A DNA stretch of 64,000 bases from Haliclystus octoradiatus (GCA_916610825.1 OU744448.1:18289936-18353935); one strand, 5' to 3'. Counted from the first letter of the stretch, positions 47,826-60,052 are shown. Notes: generated from the sequence alone by a model not told the origin. A program made the numbers and translations.

Positions 47826-49382
47826 ATGAAGATTACTGCCAACTTAGTGTCTGCTAGATACCCATCTATTTTGAACAGCCAATCTTCACAGCCAGCAAAA
47901 ATGTATCTAAAAATGTTTTTTCATCTTCTGTCATTTTCATTCCCTTTAGAACGGATGTGTTATAACTTTATTGTGGACATTTTAGCCCATTTTATTCAAT
48001 GTCTCTCTTTGTTACCATGAACATGTGACTCATAGCCAAACAATTATGCAAATTGCAAGCTATAAATTGAAAATGGCTTCCGAAGTGGAAATATAAGATA
48101 TTTTCTGACACTGCTTTTTCACAAGTTACAGTAGTTGAGCATACGCATAACACTCAGATTCAAGATTATAGGTTAGGGCGTTGAAACATAACTTTTATTA
48201 GACCATAGCTCAAAAGTAATCTCGTTATTTGTTTAAACTCTGTAGCAGTGATATTTACGCTGTGATGGTTTTGGGTGAGATTCAGTCAATGCTATACAGT
48301 ATATTCAATGTAATAACAAGTTTATTTCATACTCATGCTGCACAAATTGCGGGATCCTGGGAACGTGGTTGTCGGAGGGCCAGCACAAATTCAGAACATT
48401 ATGATTTTGAATTTCATACTTTCTATCATGTCATCTGATTTCTTTAGAGTAAGTCAAATTTCAGAAACTGTGACACCCTATTCGTGCATGTTGTATATTG
48501 GGGCTTCGTTGGTGCTATTACCTATATGTGCAGCAAAATGGACTCCAGCATGCTTGAGAAGTAAATACAGGGTCTTGTCTGTAACTTGCGTACCATGAAA
48601 TCAAACCCAGACACAAACATCAATCGAAACAAGGGGTTTCTGGATAGGACATCTACCAGAAAACAAGAGAAATTTTCATGTTCTGATATATAACTGATAC
48701 TATTCAACGATTGGCTATTCTAGTTCGCTATCCCCCTATAGAGTCTTGATGGCACAATCTGGAACGCCAATCTAAAAGCTGTGTGTGCATGGAGAAGTTT
48801 CCAGTAATTGAAACTCTGGAATGATGAACAGACGAGAACAAGGTAAAGGAAATATAACGCGGCCAAGACGTTTCACCTTGCGTGTGCAGGTAACCAGCAT
48901 ACACATTTGTGCTATGACTGCATCAAAACACTCAGTTGTAAATGGATTGATTGGTGAAAACTTTGTAAATTTGGTTTTGTGAACTCTGATGTCCTTTGTA
49001 GAGTTTGTATGATATTTATTTGATATAGGTTGACTCTACAAAGGTTGACATAGAAAGAGGGCGATTACATATTACAGTGATTATTTACATGTAGAGAAAG
49101 ACTGATACAAACAGAAGTTACAATATATATAAACCACTACACCTGAATAATTTAAAACAGGTCAGAGTCGGGGTCAGAGTGCAGGCAGTGCAAATATAAT
49201 ATGCATTACAAAGTATAACATTGAATCAGTTAATGAGAAGAATGACTGAAAATGATGTTGGGCAGATGAGTAGTTACGTCGAGTTGAAGGTGCCAGCCTA
49301 TTTTTATGAATTGCTAACATCTCCCTTTCAGTTAATTTTTGCCAGGCACATCAATAACGTTTGGCAAGATGTGTCTGGATAG
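47826..49382. other. Spacer without a recognised gene
   Basis: AT-rich sequence with short unsupported ORFs. It includes a CAGGGTGTCACA-family relative (48340-48480) and a small hairpin near 48995-49055 (CCTTTGTAGAGT mirrored by ACTCTACAAAGG). I see no splice-joined coding sequence. Confidence 0.45.
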
Positions 49383-50336
49383 TGTAGTGGATTGTTTTGT
49401 GCCTATTGTTTCTCACTATGTATTTCCTTTGTTAAATGTAAAGCTTCCGTTTGTAATCACGTATACCTTGTAATGTAAATCACTGTATGTAATTTGTATG
49501 TATGCCCTTCGTGGCGACAACACCTATATTAGCAAAGCTGGTCCACCTTCATAGAGGCTCTGTTTATCAACGGTCATATTAACCCTCATTCATCCTCTCC
49601 CTGTTGGTGGCCAGCTACAACTAATACACAAATATATATCTTATCAACGCTTATGTATGTGTGGTGGTATTAATCAATACTTCGTTCATTCCACCCGCTA
49701 CATATTGGTGACCCCGACGTGATCTGAAGAACGCAGCCGAATATTACGCGTCGTAAACCCTGCCTAGCATATGGTTATATTTGGTAACATTTTAGTTGAG
49801 ATTCGCCCCTGGGTGAGTGTTATTAAAACGAAAAAAAAAAAAGAAGAAAATATTAAATGCACTCACGCCGTCACAAGCCAAGTTCTGGCAGGAACCACGA
49901 AAATTATTAGGGCTTAACCCGACAAGAAATTAAAGATTGCCAGACTTGAGAGCACAAAGTATCTCAGCATAAAAAAATTATCAAGTTATATACCAATATA
50001 CTATATACATCCATAACAAAACAAACAGAAGATTATATATACAACAAGATATTTACAAAGATTTACTACATATAAACAAGAATTCGTCACTACGCATAAT
50101 AATCATCAAGTCGCAGAAACAAAGAAAGCAAGAACAATTACATAAGTATAACTATTAAATTAAACACACGCCAAAAATTTTATTTCTTTTATTTCAGAAA
50201 TTTTCTTTTCTTTTATTTTACATTCATCCTCTCCCTGTTGGTGGCCAGCTACAACTAATACACAAATATATATCTTATCAACGGTTATGTATGTGTAGTG
50301 GTATTAATCAATACTTCGTTCATTCCACCCGCTACA
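49383..50336 (+). mobile_element. Internally deleted LTR retrotransposon with 4-bp target duplication
   Basis: The 5' LTR (49383-49702, 320 bp) begins TGTAGTGG and ends CCGCTACA. It is followed by TATTGGTGACCCCGACGTGA, which fits a tRNA primer-binding site starting TGG. A second copy of only the last 116 bp of the LTR (50221-50336) ends the element, matching 49587-49702 with about two differences. ATAG flanks both sides (49379-49382 and 50337-50340). About 520 bp of internal sequence without an ORF remains. The polypurine tract and the first two thirds of the 3' LTR are gone. The 4-bp duplication and TG/CA ends suit Ty3/gypsy-like elements; the lineage is not determined. Confidence 0.85.
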
Positions 50337-50511
50337 ATAGTCCTTCGTAAAAGGTCCCAATTTGTTCCGGCAATTATTTGTAGAATACGGTGTCAGTCTA
50401 TGTAGGGATTGAAGGCGGTAAGACGTATAATGTTCGTTCCCCATTCCTAATCTCCCCATACTGTTCTGTAGCTGCAGTAATTGTAATCATTCAGAATGAG
50501 GCTTTTGAAAT

Positions 50512-52043
50512 ATGGGGGAAATTGAAATGCTAACAATTAAAATGGCAAATCAGAATGATATGAAAAGTAAAGACATTGCGCTCCCTAAGCAAGGATATAT
50601 GGGTACAATCAGTAATGAATATAATGAAGAGAATAATACTAACTTGTTAAAGAAAGAAAGAAGAATTATTGATTCAGTAATACGAGATATCCTTGAACCC
50701 TGCCAAATGTTTGCACGGGAAGGCTACTTTTATTCTGAATGTTTACCATTGTTTGAAACAATAAGACAAAGATGTATGCCAACAAAACCTTCTTTGTTCC
50801 CTGTTGTTCATTCTGTGAAGTATGATATCCACAAGAACACATGCAGCATTATCATGGATAATCTAACAGAGAAAGGATTTGTGGGACCAAATGATTGCGA
50901 GAAAGGATTTTCACTGATAGAACTATTAACCATCTTAGAAGGTCTAGCTAGTTATCATGCATTGGGTCATTTAGTCTTGAAAGAGAATGTTAGTTTGAAT
51001 GATAACAATCCACTGCTATGTCGTAAATGGTATCAAGATACATTATCAGTCATTCAACCTCTTTATCAAGATGGACTGAATGCTTTAATGGAGAGTTATA
51101 GTACACATTGCAATAAAGAAAGCGTTGAAAAATTCAACTATTCTTTTAATAGAGTGTTCACCATGAAAAAGACTGTTGATTCAAGTTGTTTTCATTCTCA
51201 CCCAGAAGTCCTCAATCATGGGGATCTATTCTGTCAAAATGTGATGCTCAAAGGTGGGAAAATCTTGTAGGAGATGAACTACTGTAGATAATATTCGAAA
51301 TCAGTTATATAATTATGTTTATGCCGATCAGAGACAGATTGACATACTGTCCATTCAAGGGTTCAAATTCTTATTCAAATTAGATCAGTATAATTATGTA
51401 TAAATAAGAATAATATTCAAAATCAAACAAAAGGGAGAGGGGCCCTGCCCGATGGAGCAATATAACCTGTTGATACATTGACGGGGACCAACTTTTTCAG
51501 TCAAATTGACATAGGACATATTGGTCCAAAGTCGAAATATGAAATGTTTCATATTACGTTCGACTTTGGACCAATATTTATATGTCAAACACTTCTAAAT
51601 GGGCCTCCCTGTTTCACCTTTAGATGGCATCCTGCGTACCTCAAGAATATAATCCCTATTCTTATTACTCCACCTTTATTTTAATTTTGTTTTTAGATTC
51701 TGCTGTAAAGTTTGTTGATTTCCAAGCAGTTAGAATTGGTCACATCGGAGAGGATATTTGTTTCCTGTGTACAATTGGAGCTGATGTAACTATATTAGAA
51801 AATAAGTTTGATGTTCTAATCAACCATTATTTGACATCTTTAAAAAACAATTTCATATCACTTGGTGTTCATCAGTATGCACAACTTTCGCTGCATGATG
51901 TCAAAAGAAATGTTCTAGAGCATGTTGACCAATCACTGGCGATGGCTCTACCATCATTTAGTTTTACTTCAATTAAAATGCTGCATAAACGCTTATTGGG
52001 GAACGCAAACGTTTGGCAAGTGCTAAAAAATAATCTGTTATGA
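50512..52043 (+). CDS. CHK/EcKinase-like (phosphotransferase fold) protein, two exons
   Basis: Exons are 50512-51253 and 51697-52043, joined GT-AG in phase, for 362 residues. Residues 236-243 are HGDLFCQN, the Brenner-type HGDx4N catalytic loop. Residues 252-257, KFVDFQ, are the metal-binding DFQ motif just after the splice junction. SIIMDNLTEKGF matches the hinge region ('lvlEdL...GF'). FAREGYFYSECLPLF matches the FxrEixfY helix. These features fit the DUF1679/EcKinase-like family, small-molecule kinases related to aminoglycoside and choline kinases; the insect members phosphorylate ecdysteroids. The substrate here is unknown. The N-lobe glycine loop and ATP-binding Lys are not evident before the FxxE helix. 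An in-frame stop (TGA at 50506) sits just before the chosen ATG, so any missing N-lobe must come from an upstream exon spliced inside this ORF, or is truly lost. Confidence 0.78.
51505..51590. repeat. Hairpin in the kinase-like gene's intron
   Basis: ACATATTGGTCCAAAGTCGA and AATATGAAA are mirrored by TTTCATATT and TCGACTTTGGACCAATATTT. The arms are about 36 bp around a very short loop, so the spliced intron could fold tightly. Confidence 0.75.
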
Positions 52044-53370
52044 TTATACTATCTATACAAACTATGTAAATATCATATTTTTGTTTTTCTCCGTCTTATT
52101 CGATAAACAGATATTGAATTATATTTCAGTTTTTTAAATTAACTAGGAATGTATCTTTCTAGCTATTAGTTATAGTACTTACCGATCATTTTATAATTAT
52201 GTAATCATAAGAAGTAATGCCATTATTGCAGTCTCCTTGCTCATCTCTTCATACTGCTATTATAAGTTCACACCTAACCGTATTGATCTGCAATATCGGC
52301 ATTTACTGTCATTGCTTGATGTTCAATTATTCCGTAACTGAGACACGAACAAAAACATCAATTGCCTTTAATTATACCACTTAATTAGTGTATTAACTTA
52401 ATCTAATTAAACATTGTGGAAACAAAATGATCTGTTAATTAAAAAGTAGTAAATATAGAGTATATTATTATACAAAGGCCCAGGGGCGGGACCGGGACAT
52501 CCATACATCGGCTGTACTTTTTCCAAATTCTAGTGTGAAATTTTACGGTGTCAATTTAGAGATTTTCAAAATATTTAGAACTTTTCCTTTGTTTTGCTCG
52601 TGTAAACTTGAAGTTTTATATTCTTCAATATCATTTGTTGTGAAATTTTACGGTTTCCTTATAAATATAAATGTTTTACTCCATCTTAATATGCAAATTT
52701 GTTGCTTATAATAATAAATAATAATGTAACGCAAAAACAGGCGCTCATTCAATACAATACATATTTGCTATACCTACTATTTTAGATTTACGCGGTCATC
52801 AAGGTTTGAAACTATTGGTTAATATTACTTCATTACTGTATTAATATATAAATCTGCATTTATGCATGATTTATGGCATCGAGCTCTGTTAAAGCAGGAA
52901 AGACAACATAAGTACGTTCATGTTAAATATTTTACTTAATTTAATATAGTGTTCTCAGTTGGTTTATTTCGTAAAGCATAACAGCATACAGTATTCACAG
53001 CAGGCGAATTATGCATTCATAATACCTACAAATTGCTGCTACGAGAAACGGGATGCGGTGGTTATTTTATAGTGCCTGATAAGGTTATTGTATTGTTAAC
53101 TTTTAGAATGAGAACTATGTCACAAATTGTCGCTACGAGAATGATGGTCGACATTTTCTGCGTAGATATTCGAATATCGAATTCAGCCGCGCTTCGATTT
53201 GCAATATTGAAGCGAGATTATCCGTTTACGACGTCACAATGAGCTTCTACAGTGTTTCATTCATAGACATAGGCCTAATCTATTATGTCTATGGTTTCAT
53301 TGCGTTTTTGCGGATTAAGAGAGTCGATTAGAATCTGTTGGTCCTCAAATTAATTACTATATTTATATTT
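52044..53370. other. AT-rich spacer, nothing recognised
   Basis: No coding sequence with supporting splice sites. Only short runs of ATAAT and AT-rich filler are visible. Confidence 0.4.
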
Positions 53371-53376
53371 GTCAGA

Positions 53377-53979
53377 ATTGATTGCTTGGTTAAACTCATC
53401 ATCAACATGCGATTTGACTACGACATGTATAAGGTTATAGATGAAGAATTAAATTGGCTGAGTATAATCATTCAGCATGATGCGAATGTGTACCTCAATG
53501 GAGAGAATGGACAACGTCGCAAAGATATCTAGATGCCACGCCCATAAGCGAGAATGAAATCTTTGATGATAGTGATAGTGATAGTGATGATGATATTTTG
53601 GATGTTTCCGAAGATGTATCCGATCAGAATTCAACGTTATCAAATGCTGAAGTTTCATCAAACAGAAGCCATCGAAAGCAGAAGAAGATACCATATGGAA
53701 GAGGAAGATCAGTCTGACGATGAAGAATGTTCTCGTCCTACTGAAAGAGCAAAAACAGCCAACCAATCTGATTACAACAGCAGAGAAATTAATTTGATTG
53801 ATTTAACTGAAGATGACGATGACATTGCTAAAGTAAACAATAACAACAATAATAACAACAACAACAACAACAACATCATCGTATCAATTGAAAACAAGTC
53901 ACCAGTATTTGGTATCAACATTCAACGCTCTGGTAAGATTAAGAATCGAATTAAATTAGACCATATAGAAGTTCAATAG
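53377..53979 (+). pseudogene. Frame-broken acidic ORF with a SUMO-interaction-like motif
   Basis: Coding-like text is spread over three plus-strand frames in order. The first, after a TTTGTCAG acceptor at 53375, includes NMRFDYDMYKVIDEEL. The second includes LDATPISENEIFDDSDSDSD (about 53530-53595). The third includes MEEEDQSDDEECSRP (from 53692) and INLIDLTEDDDD, then a poly-Asn run (53841-53875) and KNRIKLDHIEVQ at the stop. The hydrophobic IDLT followed by acids is the canonical layout of a SUMO-interacting motif. Two single-step frame changes are needed, so this is a pseudogene, a sequence error, or exons I have not resolved. A LINE tail starts 18 bp after the stop. The family is not recognised. 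Confidence 0.45.
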
Positions 53980-53997
53980 ATTCTAATCTTATACCTT

Positions 53998-54075
53998 TCA
54001 CCATCATCATCATCATCATTTATTCAGGGCCAATAAGCCAATAGGCTTTTTCACAGGTCTGACAGCAGAAACAAA
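53998..54075 (-). mobile_element. 5'-truncated LINE tail
   Basis: CACCATCATCATCATCATCA then TTTATTCAGGGCC, AATAAGCCAATAGGC and TTTTTTCACAGG-like sequence match the 3' end at 8735-8800. The upstream limit on the minus strand is uncertain and may reach 54200. Confidence 0.7.
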
Positions 54076-54079
54076 AATG

Positions 54080-55500
54080 TTTCAAAATAATAACATTAAT
54101 TTACAAAAAGAAAGTAGTATCTGAGAACATTAACTATAAATTTATAAAGATAAAATGTTTCAAAACAAAGAATATTGATTACAAAATTTCAATATATTCT
54201 GCTTTGTGCAGTTTTTGATGAATCTCAATATAAATTAATCTTATCGGCGTATGATCTTGTTCAGTTTGGGTGCATGTCTAAAGAATGGTTTCAAACCAAC
54301 ACATTGTAAATATTTAATTAGATACTTAGCTGTATGGCCACTTTTGGATAGTAGTTTATATTAAATTAATAATTAATTTTGATAAATTTTAAAAATGTGT
54401 TTTTTATTTCTGCTGCTCTATGATAAATTTGTAATGTTTTAACGAATGATGTTATAAAACTTGACATACCATTTGAAATGAAAAAAGTTATCTCAAATAT
54501 TTTTTTAAAAAATGATAAAATAAAACTTTCTGGCAAAATCGTTTTGCAAAGTTAACAAATTAGTCGTCAAAAAGTATACATCAAAAAAAATGTTTCTGAA
54601 TTTTGAAAAAGTGCTTTCTAATATTTGGACGTCTTTGACAGCTAAAACTAAAGCTAAAAACAATTATTGTTTGCCTTGATGTTTGTCTTTTCTAGATGAC
54701 CTTCTTATAAAAACTAACGCTAATGTAATTCATTCTAATTCTCATTCTTATTGACCAGCTAAGCTATAAGCTATAAACAGTGACACTTAAATAAAGGTGT
54801 ATCGAATTAAATCGATGTCTATATGCAATTCCAAGGTAGCACTGGTATTTCCATCCAAAGTACATATAGATTCATTAGTTTGGGATATTCAAATGTCTGC
54901 GTACTTCAGCAATAACTCACAATCTGGATGTTTTTTATTTCATGATATTTTAGTACTGCATGTATATGTGAACATAAATTTTCATTGAAAAAGACTCGAG
55001 CATCGTTTACGATAATAAACAACTATCATCGACCAACCCTCGTTCCGCATATCTTCTGAAATTTCAGATCAGCTAATAAATGTACTCCTCCGGCTATAAA
55101 TCTGTTCTATTAGCAAAGCTGCATCAATATTAAACCAGAAGACTTGATATATGTCATAACAAGTTACATATTTGAAATTTGTCTTAACGACCTCGTCTGG
55201 AGTCAGAAGAAGACCTCGCTGTGAAATGTTAACAATCTCGTTGAATTCTGAGTCCTTAATAGTATATCTTATAATTATGGTAGAAGTAGATTTACCTGAG
55301 TCGGTTTACCTCTTTATACATCAGTAAAATTAAAAATCACACAGTCATATTTGCTAAATGGTTTAGGCCTAACCCATCTGCATCTTCTAGCCTATTCAAT
55401 TACTGTATCAGTGAAACTTTTGATTGATATACGTAGCATTATTCAACTATGCATACGAGCACTAAACATTTGTACATGTGTACTATCACCTGCATGAAGC
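54080..55500. other. AT-rich spacer, nothing recognised
   Basis: Possibly more decayed LINE 3' UTR in the first 100-200 bp. Otherwise no supported coding sequence or repeat. Confidence 0.4.
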
Positions 55501-55501
55501 A

Positions 55502-55830
55502 TGATAATCCCGCGGGGGGTACTTCAATACCCTTTTTACGAGGGGTGTGCCATTTTAAAAATTCCGCTAGTACCCCCAAAATTGCAGGGTTTACCCAAAA
55601 CTATCCCCCAAAATTGCAAAAAGTGTGTCATTTCCTGGCATTTTGGCGCCTCACAGAAGAGGCTCGAGCATCTCACAGCGGGAATATTTCACGTTTTCAC
55701 AGCTTAAAATCGGTAATTTCGCAGCAGAATTCCAAAATTACCAGCATGGTGCCAAAATGATACCCCAAAATAATGGCACATCCCCGTATAGCGCCTATAC
55801 GGAAGTACCCCGGGATGATAATACTCAATA
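55502..55830. repeat. Inverted-repeat element with CCCGCGGGG/GTACCCCGGG ends
   Basis: GATAATCCCGCGGGGGGTAC on the left is mirrored by GTACCCCGGGATGATAAT on the right. The interior has repeated CCCCAAAATTGCA and CCCCAAAATAATGGC words. It is about 330 bp, has no convincing ORF, and lies 360 bp upstream of the protease start. Confidence 0.7.
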
Positions 55831-56189
55831 TGGCAAACACAGCATAATTATGTACAGTCATAGTTGGCTATTTGAGATTAGTTTCCAATCGCAAAGATAA
55901 AGTCGATAACATCAATCATAATTATTTATTTTGATAACAAATTACATGACTACCTGAACAAACTATTAAACTATAAAAAGGTGTTAAAATATTCATCCCA
56001 CTCATTTAAAAATTACTATTGAAATTATATTTAGTCTTCTTATTGATTAACGACAAACAAATAACTGAATTTAGTTAAGGTTGATCTGTTTAAAGCTGAA
56101 CCAATAAAAAACTTTTTGAAATATAAATCAAACCAAGATTGAAAACTTCAACAATAAATTTGAATTTAAAGTCTTCCGACGAAAAATTA

Positions 56190-59100
56190 ATGATGGATGT
56201 GTTCTTCATTGCATGTTTTCTGCTGTTCTGTATTGGTAAGATTATCAAATAACCGTAGAATACACTTATCGGATTACCTATCGTTAGAATAGGTAATACT
56301 TTGATTATATTTCATCATGTATATCAACGATAAATCAAAAACACAGGTATTTGTTACAGTTTCGATATAACCCTATATCATTTTCAAGCAATTGAGAAAG
56401 AGATCGTTAAACAGTTTGACATGTCATATATAGGAAAAAATGTAATTTACATAATAATTAATCTATTGTTCTTTGGGTTTATTTAACATGCTAAATCTAC
56501 ACACATTATGACGGAAGACAAAATTCTATGAAGACAGCAAATTACGGATACAGTACAACAGCACATTATAATACTAACAAATGCTTTACAATATAAACTA
56601 TTTAAATACAAAAGACCGGTAGCAAAATGTTCCGTCAGGCTGATCACGAATTTCATGATTATCAACGCCTTGCTGAAATACGTAAATGAAATTGGGAATC
56701 TGATTGGACATTTTTGTATCTTTAATTCCGTATTTCTGGATTGTCCGTATTTAGTCAATGTTCCGTTATTCGTAATTTTGTTTTGTAGAAGTATTTTCAA
56801 ATGTTTTATTAAAATTGGACAAAGAAATTCAGAGACTGGATAGCTCTATGGACTTGAAATTTGTAAGCGAAGTATCATATCGTTTTCATGCATTATAGTT
56901 GTTAATATTAAATGTGACTACTGGATTGTAGTTATGGATTGGATTATGTCGGCATCTCAAGTCGGCACTTCCATTTTCAACGCCTGCTGGACAATCATGA
57001 CATTCGTGATCAACCTGACGGAACATTTTGCTACCGGTCTTTTGCATTTGAATAGTTTATTTTGTAAAGCATTTGTTAGTATTCTAATGTGCTGTTGTAT
57101 TGTATCTTTAATTGCTGTCTTCATAGAATTTTGTCTTCTGTCATAATGTGTGTAGTTTTAGCATGTTAAAAAAACAAAGAACAAGAGATTAATTACTACG
57201 TAAACTAGATTTTTTCCTATATATAACATGTTACACTGTTTAACTGTTTGATTTATCGCTGATATACATGATGAAAAATTACTTATCGTATTCCAGTAAA
57301 TAATATGTGAATAAAACAATGAACTTTCCGATCTAGAGACAGGCAAGTGCGTGCATGTTATGCGAAGAGGCATATCTGAGGAGACACAACCTTCGATCAG
57401 TTGGAATTTTGAATGTACTTATAAGCACATCCAGCAACACAATTCAACATTAACTACCAATGGTATGAAGTTCCAATTGACGCCATACCACTTTAAGGAG
57501 GGACCATTCCACGTCAAGAATGATATAATCAATCTTCTTATAAACCAAAATTTCGAATAATGTATCAAACTAAGTGCTGCGGTGCCAGCAATTAACGCTT
57601 TTTTAGAACTTATCATAGAAATTGACAAATACTCCATTTTTCATTCGCTTTTATAGGCCTAATCTTTCATATTTTGAGTATTGTACAGTCCCCCTTAAAG
57701 GGGTATATAGACATTGAAAATTCAGCGGGATCGAATTTTATTAATTTTAGTTCTCCCTTATATTATGACAAAGTCTACAGCTGTACAGCATAAACTTTGT
57801 ATTCTATTTTTGTTTTTCTTTCGCAGGTTCAGAGGCTCAATCCTCATGCGATGATCAAAGGAAAGATTGTGTTTACCTAAAAGGAATATACAAAGGGTGC
57901 AATATATATGCTGATTTTATGAAGAAATACTGTTCAAAAACTTGTCAGCTTTGTCGTGAGTCTATGATGTTGTCTCTGAAACTTTTTTTAGGTCTTTACC
58001 GATAATTTCCTGCAAAAGGATATTAATTATATAAAGATTTTAAAATAATTCTTCACACTAAATCCGTATATGATCTTTGCGAAATCAGTCTTCATGTGAA
58101 AAAAAGCTTTTAGCTAATTCAAGTCTTAAATAAATGGTGATGATGATGATGATGATGATGATTCGGTCACTGCAAGAAGTCCACGAGCAATCGTTTGCTG
58201 ATATCTCCATTTGCTGATAATTAGTACAGTATAAGAGAGTTAATTGATTGCAGGCAAGATGCTCGTTGCATTATAATTCACATCACTTAATAAAATGTGT
58301 AATTTTCATTTTCATTTTCTTATTGTTAAATTTCAGCAATCAAACCTCCAGTTGGACCAATTAAGAACTGCTATGATAAAAACAGAGACTGTGTTAATCT
58401 CAAGAGAATATATGGTAATACGTGTCTTGGTCATGCCAAAGATTACATGAAAGACAATTGTGCTCTGACATGTAAATATTGTGGTAAGTTAAGTTATTGT
58501 AATGAGATCCACTGAAAGTATACTGAATAAATTGTAAAAGAGCTATTCGTTTCAATTTCTATAGTTGAATTCGTTAACCAAGGGATGCATTAAGCATATA
58601 CAGTCAAACCTGTTATAACAGCCACCTCTATAAAGCGGCCACCTATCGATAGCGGTCGCTCTTGGTATGTCTATAATAGTATTTTGTATTGAATCAACCC
58701 TGTATATAAATGTCACCTGCATGTAGTGGTCAATTTATCTACGTCTCAAAGCTGGCTGTTATATACAGTACAGGGTTTCACTGTATACAGCAAATGCTCA
58801 ATCAAAACTGCAAGAGTGCGTGGCAACTCAAATCATAGCCAATTGATTAAGTCGTTCTGCGAATATCTAATGTATACTACTTATTGTATCGCAACTTAGT
58901 TACGCTATACCTTTATCACCAGTTAAATAAATTTTCAATTTCATCCTTTCAATTTTAGTTGGAAAAAAGATTGTCCTCGGTAAACCATTTTCAAAGTGCG
59001 GACAAACAGCCGTTTCCCAATCACGCATTATCAGTGGTCAAAATGCTCAGCCAGGGGCGTGGCCGTGGATGGTTTCAATTACAAGAAATGGAGTTCATCA

Positions 59101-60052
59101 TTGCGGGGCATCGCTGCTTTCACCCAATTGGGTATTAACAGCCGGTCATTGTGTTGATATTTACAACACTAGGACTGCCAATGAATTCGCTATTAAAATA
59201 GGAGAGCATCATCATAAGTTTAATGAGGGCTCTGAGCAACATATGAGCATACGCCATGTCATTATTCACCATGCCTACACGAAGAAACCGCTCAAAAATG
59301 ACCTCGCTTTGATCAGGTTGAGCAAGCCAGCTGTTTTAAATTCAAGAGTCAATACAATATGCTTACCCAAGCCATTTCAGAAGCCAGCAAAGAACGCAGT
59401 CTGCTATTTATCAGGTATGTTCAAAATAAAAAAGTATTGAAGTTAGCATGCATGAGTGAATTTACAATCATCGGACAATTATTTGCCTTGGTTTGATATA
59501 TTGAATTTCTGCACCTTCTTGTGAATATCTTAAATGTAGCCATTTTGAGGAACATGTCCCCCGAATCATCCGAAATACACAATGTCTTGCTACCCATCCA
59601 TAATACCTAATACAACTCATACGTTTTGCTTCGAGATATTTGCACCTATCAAACTAATCTATTCTCTATTATATTTCTCATTTACCTTTACATTTGGTAA
59701 TCAATTATGTTGGCAGCTCTTTATCAATGTTACAATCATATATTTGACAGGATGGGGCTACATAACACCGACCAGTTACGTTCATCATACCCTGCAGCAA
59801 GCAAAACTGCCTATTGTAGATGTTATCAAATGCGGATATTATAGTGGAGTCCTCTGTGCTGGATTTGGAGGTAAAGTCAAGACGAATGGATGCTATGGAG
59901 ACAGTGGAAGTCCATTTGTATGTCGAAATAATGATGGCACGTGGACGCAGTTTGGAGTAGCAAGTTTTGTGAGAGGAAGATGTACATTATATACAGGATT
60001 TGCACCTGTTTATCAATATACGAGTTGGATAAATAGCTACATTCATAGCTAA
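56190..60052 (+). CDS. Secreted ShKT-ShKT-trypsin-fold serine protease, five exons, complete
   Basis: Exons are 56190-56235, 57827-57955, 58337-58483, 58959-59414 and 59751-60052. All are GT-AG and in phase, giving 359 residues. Exon 1 is a signal peptide. Exons 2 and 3 each encode one six-cysteine ShKT domain (residues 23-58 and 70-107; patterns CDDQRKDC...TCQLC and CYDKNRDC...TCKYC). The S1 domain starts at the activation site SQSR/IISG (cleavage after Arg130). Catalytic residues are His171 (LTAGHC), Asp222 (KNDLALIRL) and Ser311 (GDSGSP). All usual disulphides are present (C156-C172, the 136-201, 168-182 and 191-220 pairs) plus C121, which probably ties the light chain to the protease. Position 189 is Asn and position 216 appears to be Val, so it should not cleave after Lys/Arg like trypsin; an elastase- or chymotrypsin-like preference is more likely. 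The zymogen is probably secreted. No toxin role is implied by the ShKT domains. Confidence 0.93.
56300..57300. repeat. Inverted duplication in protease intron 1, arms of about 300-365 bp
   Basis: The left arm (about 56310-56675) and the right arm (about 56975-57290) are diverged reverse complements. Shared words are CATCATGTATATCA, ATATAGGAAAAAAT, ACACACATTATGAC, GAAGACAAAATTCTATGAAG and AAAGACCGGTAGCAAAATG or their complements. The left arm has an extra 65 bp or so. Read outward, both arms encode the same hydrophobic stretch (LTEHFATGLL, CKAFVSI) in divergent ORFs: 56800-56483 minus and 56934-57146 plus. The spacer is about 300 bp. Confidence 0.8.
58088..58163 (+). mobile_element. LINE tail in plus orientation
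   Basis: ATGTGAAAAAAAGCTTTTAG then TTAAATAAATGGTGATGATGA matches the reverse complement of the LINE 3' ends at 8735-8800 and 53998-54060. It is a minimal truncated insertion in intron 2 of the protease gene. Confidence 0.6.
58601..58783. mobile_element. Tigger/pogo-type MITE, 183 bp, TA target site
   Basis: The left end is CAGTCAAACCTGTTATAACA and the right end TGTTATATACAGTACAGGGT then TTCACTG, imperfect inverted repeats flanked by TA on both sides. Internal GGCCACC and GGTCGCTC words are typical of short Tigger-derived elements. It lies in intron 3 of the protease gene and has no transposase. Confidence 0.75.
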
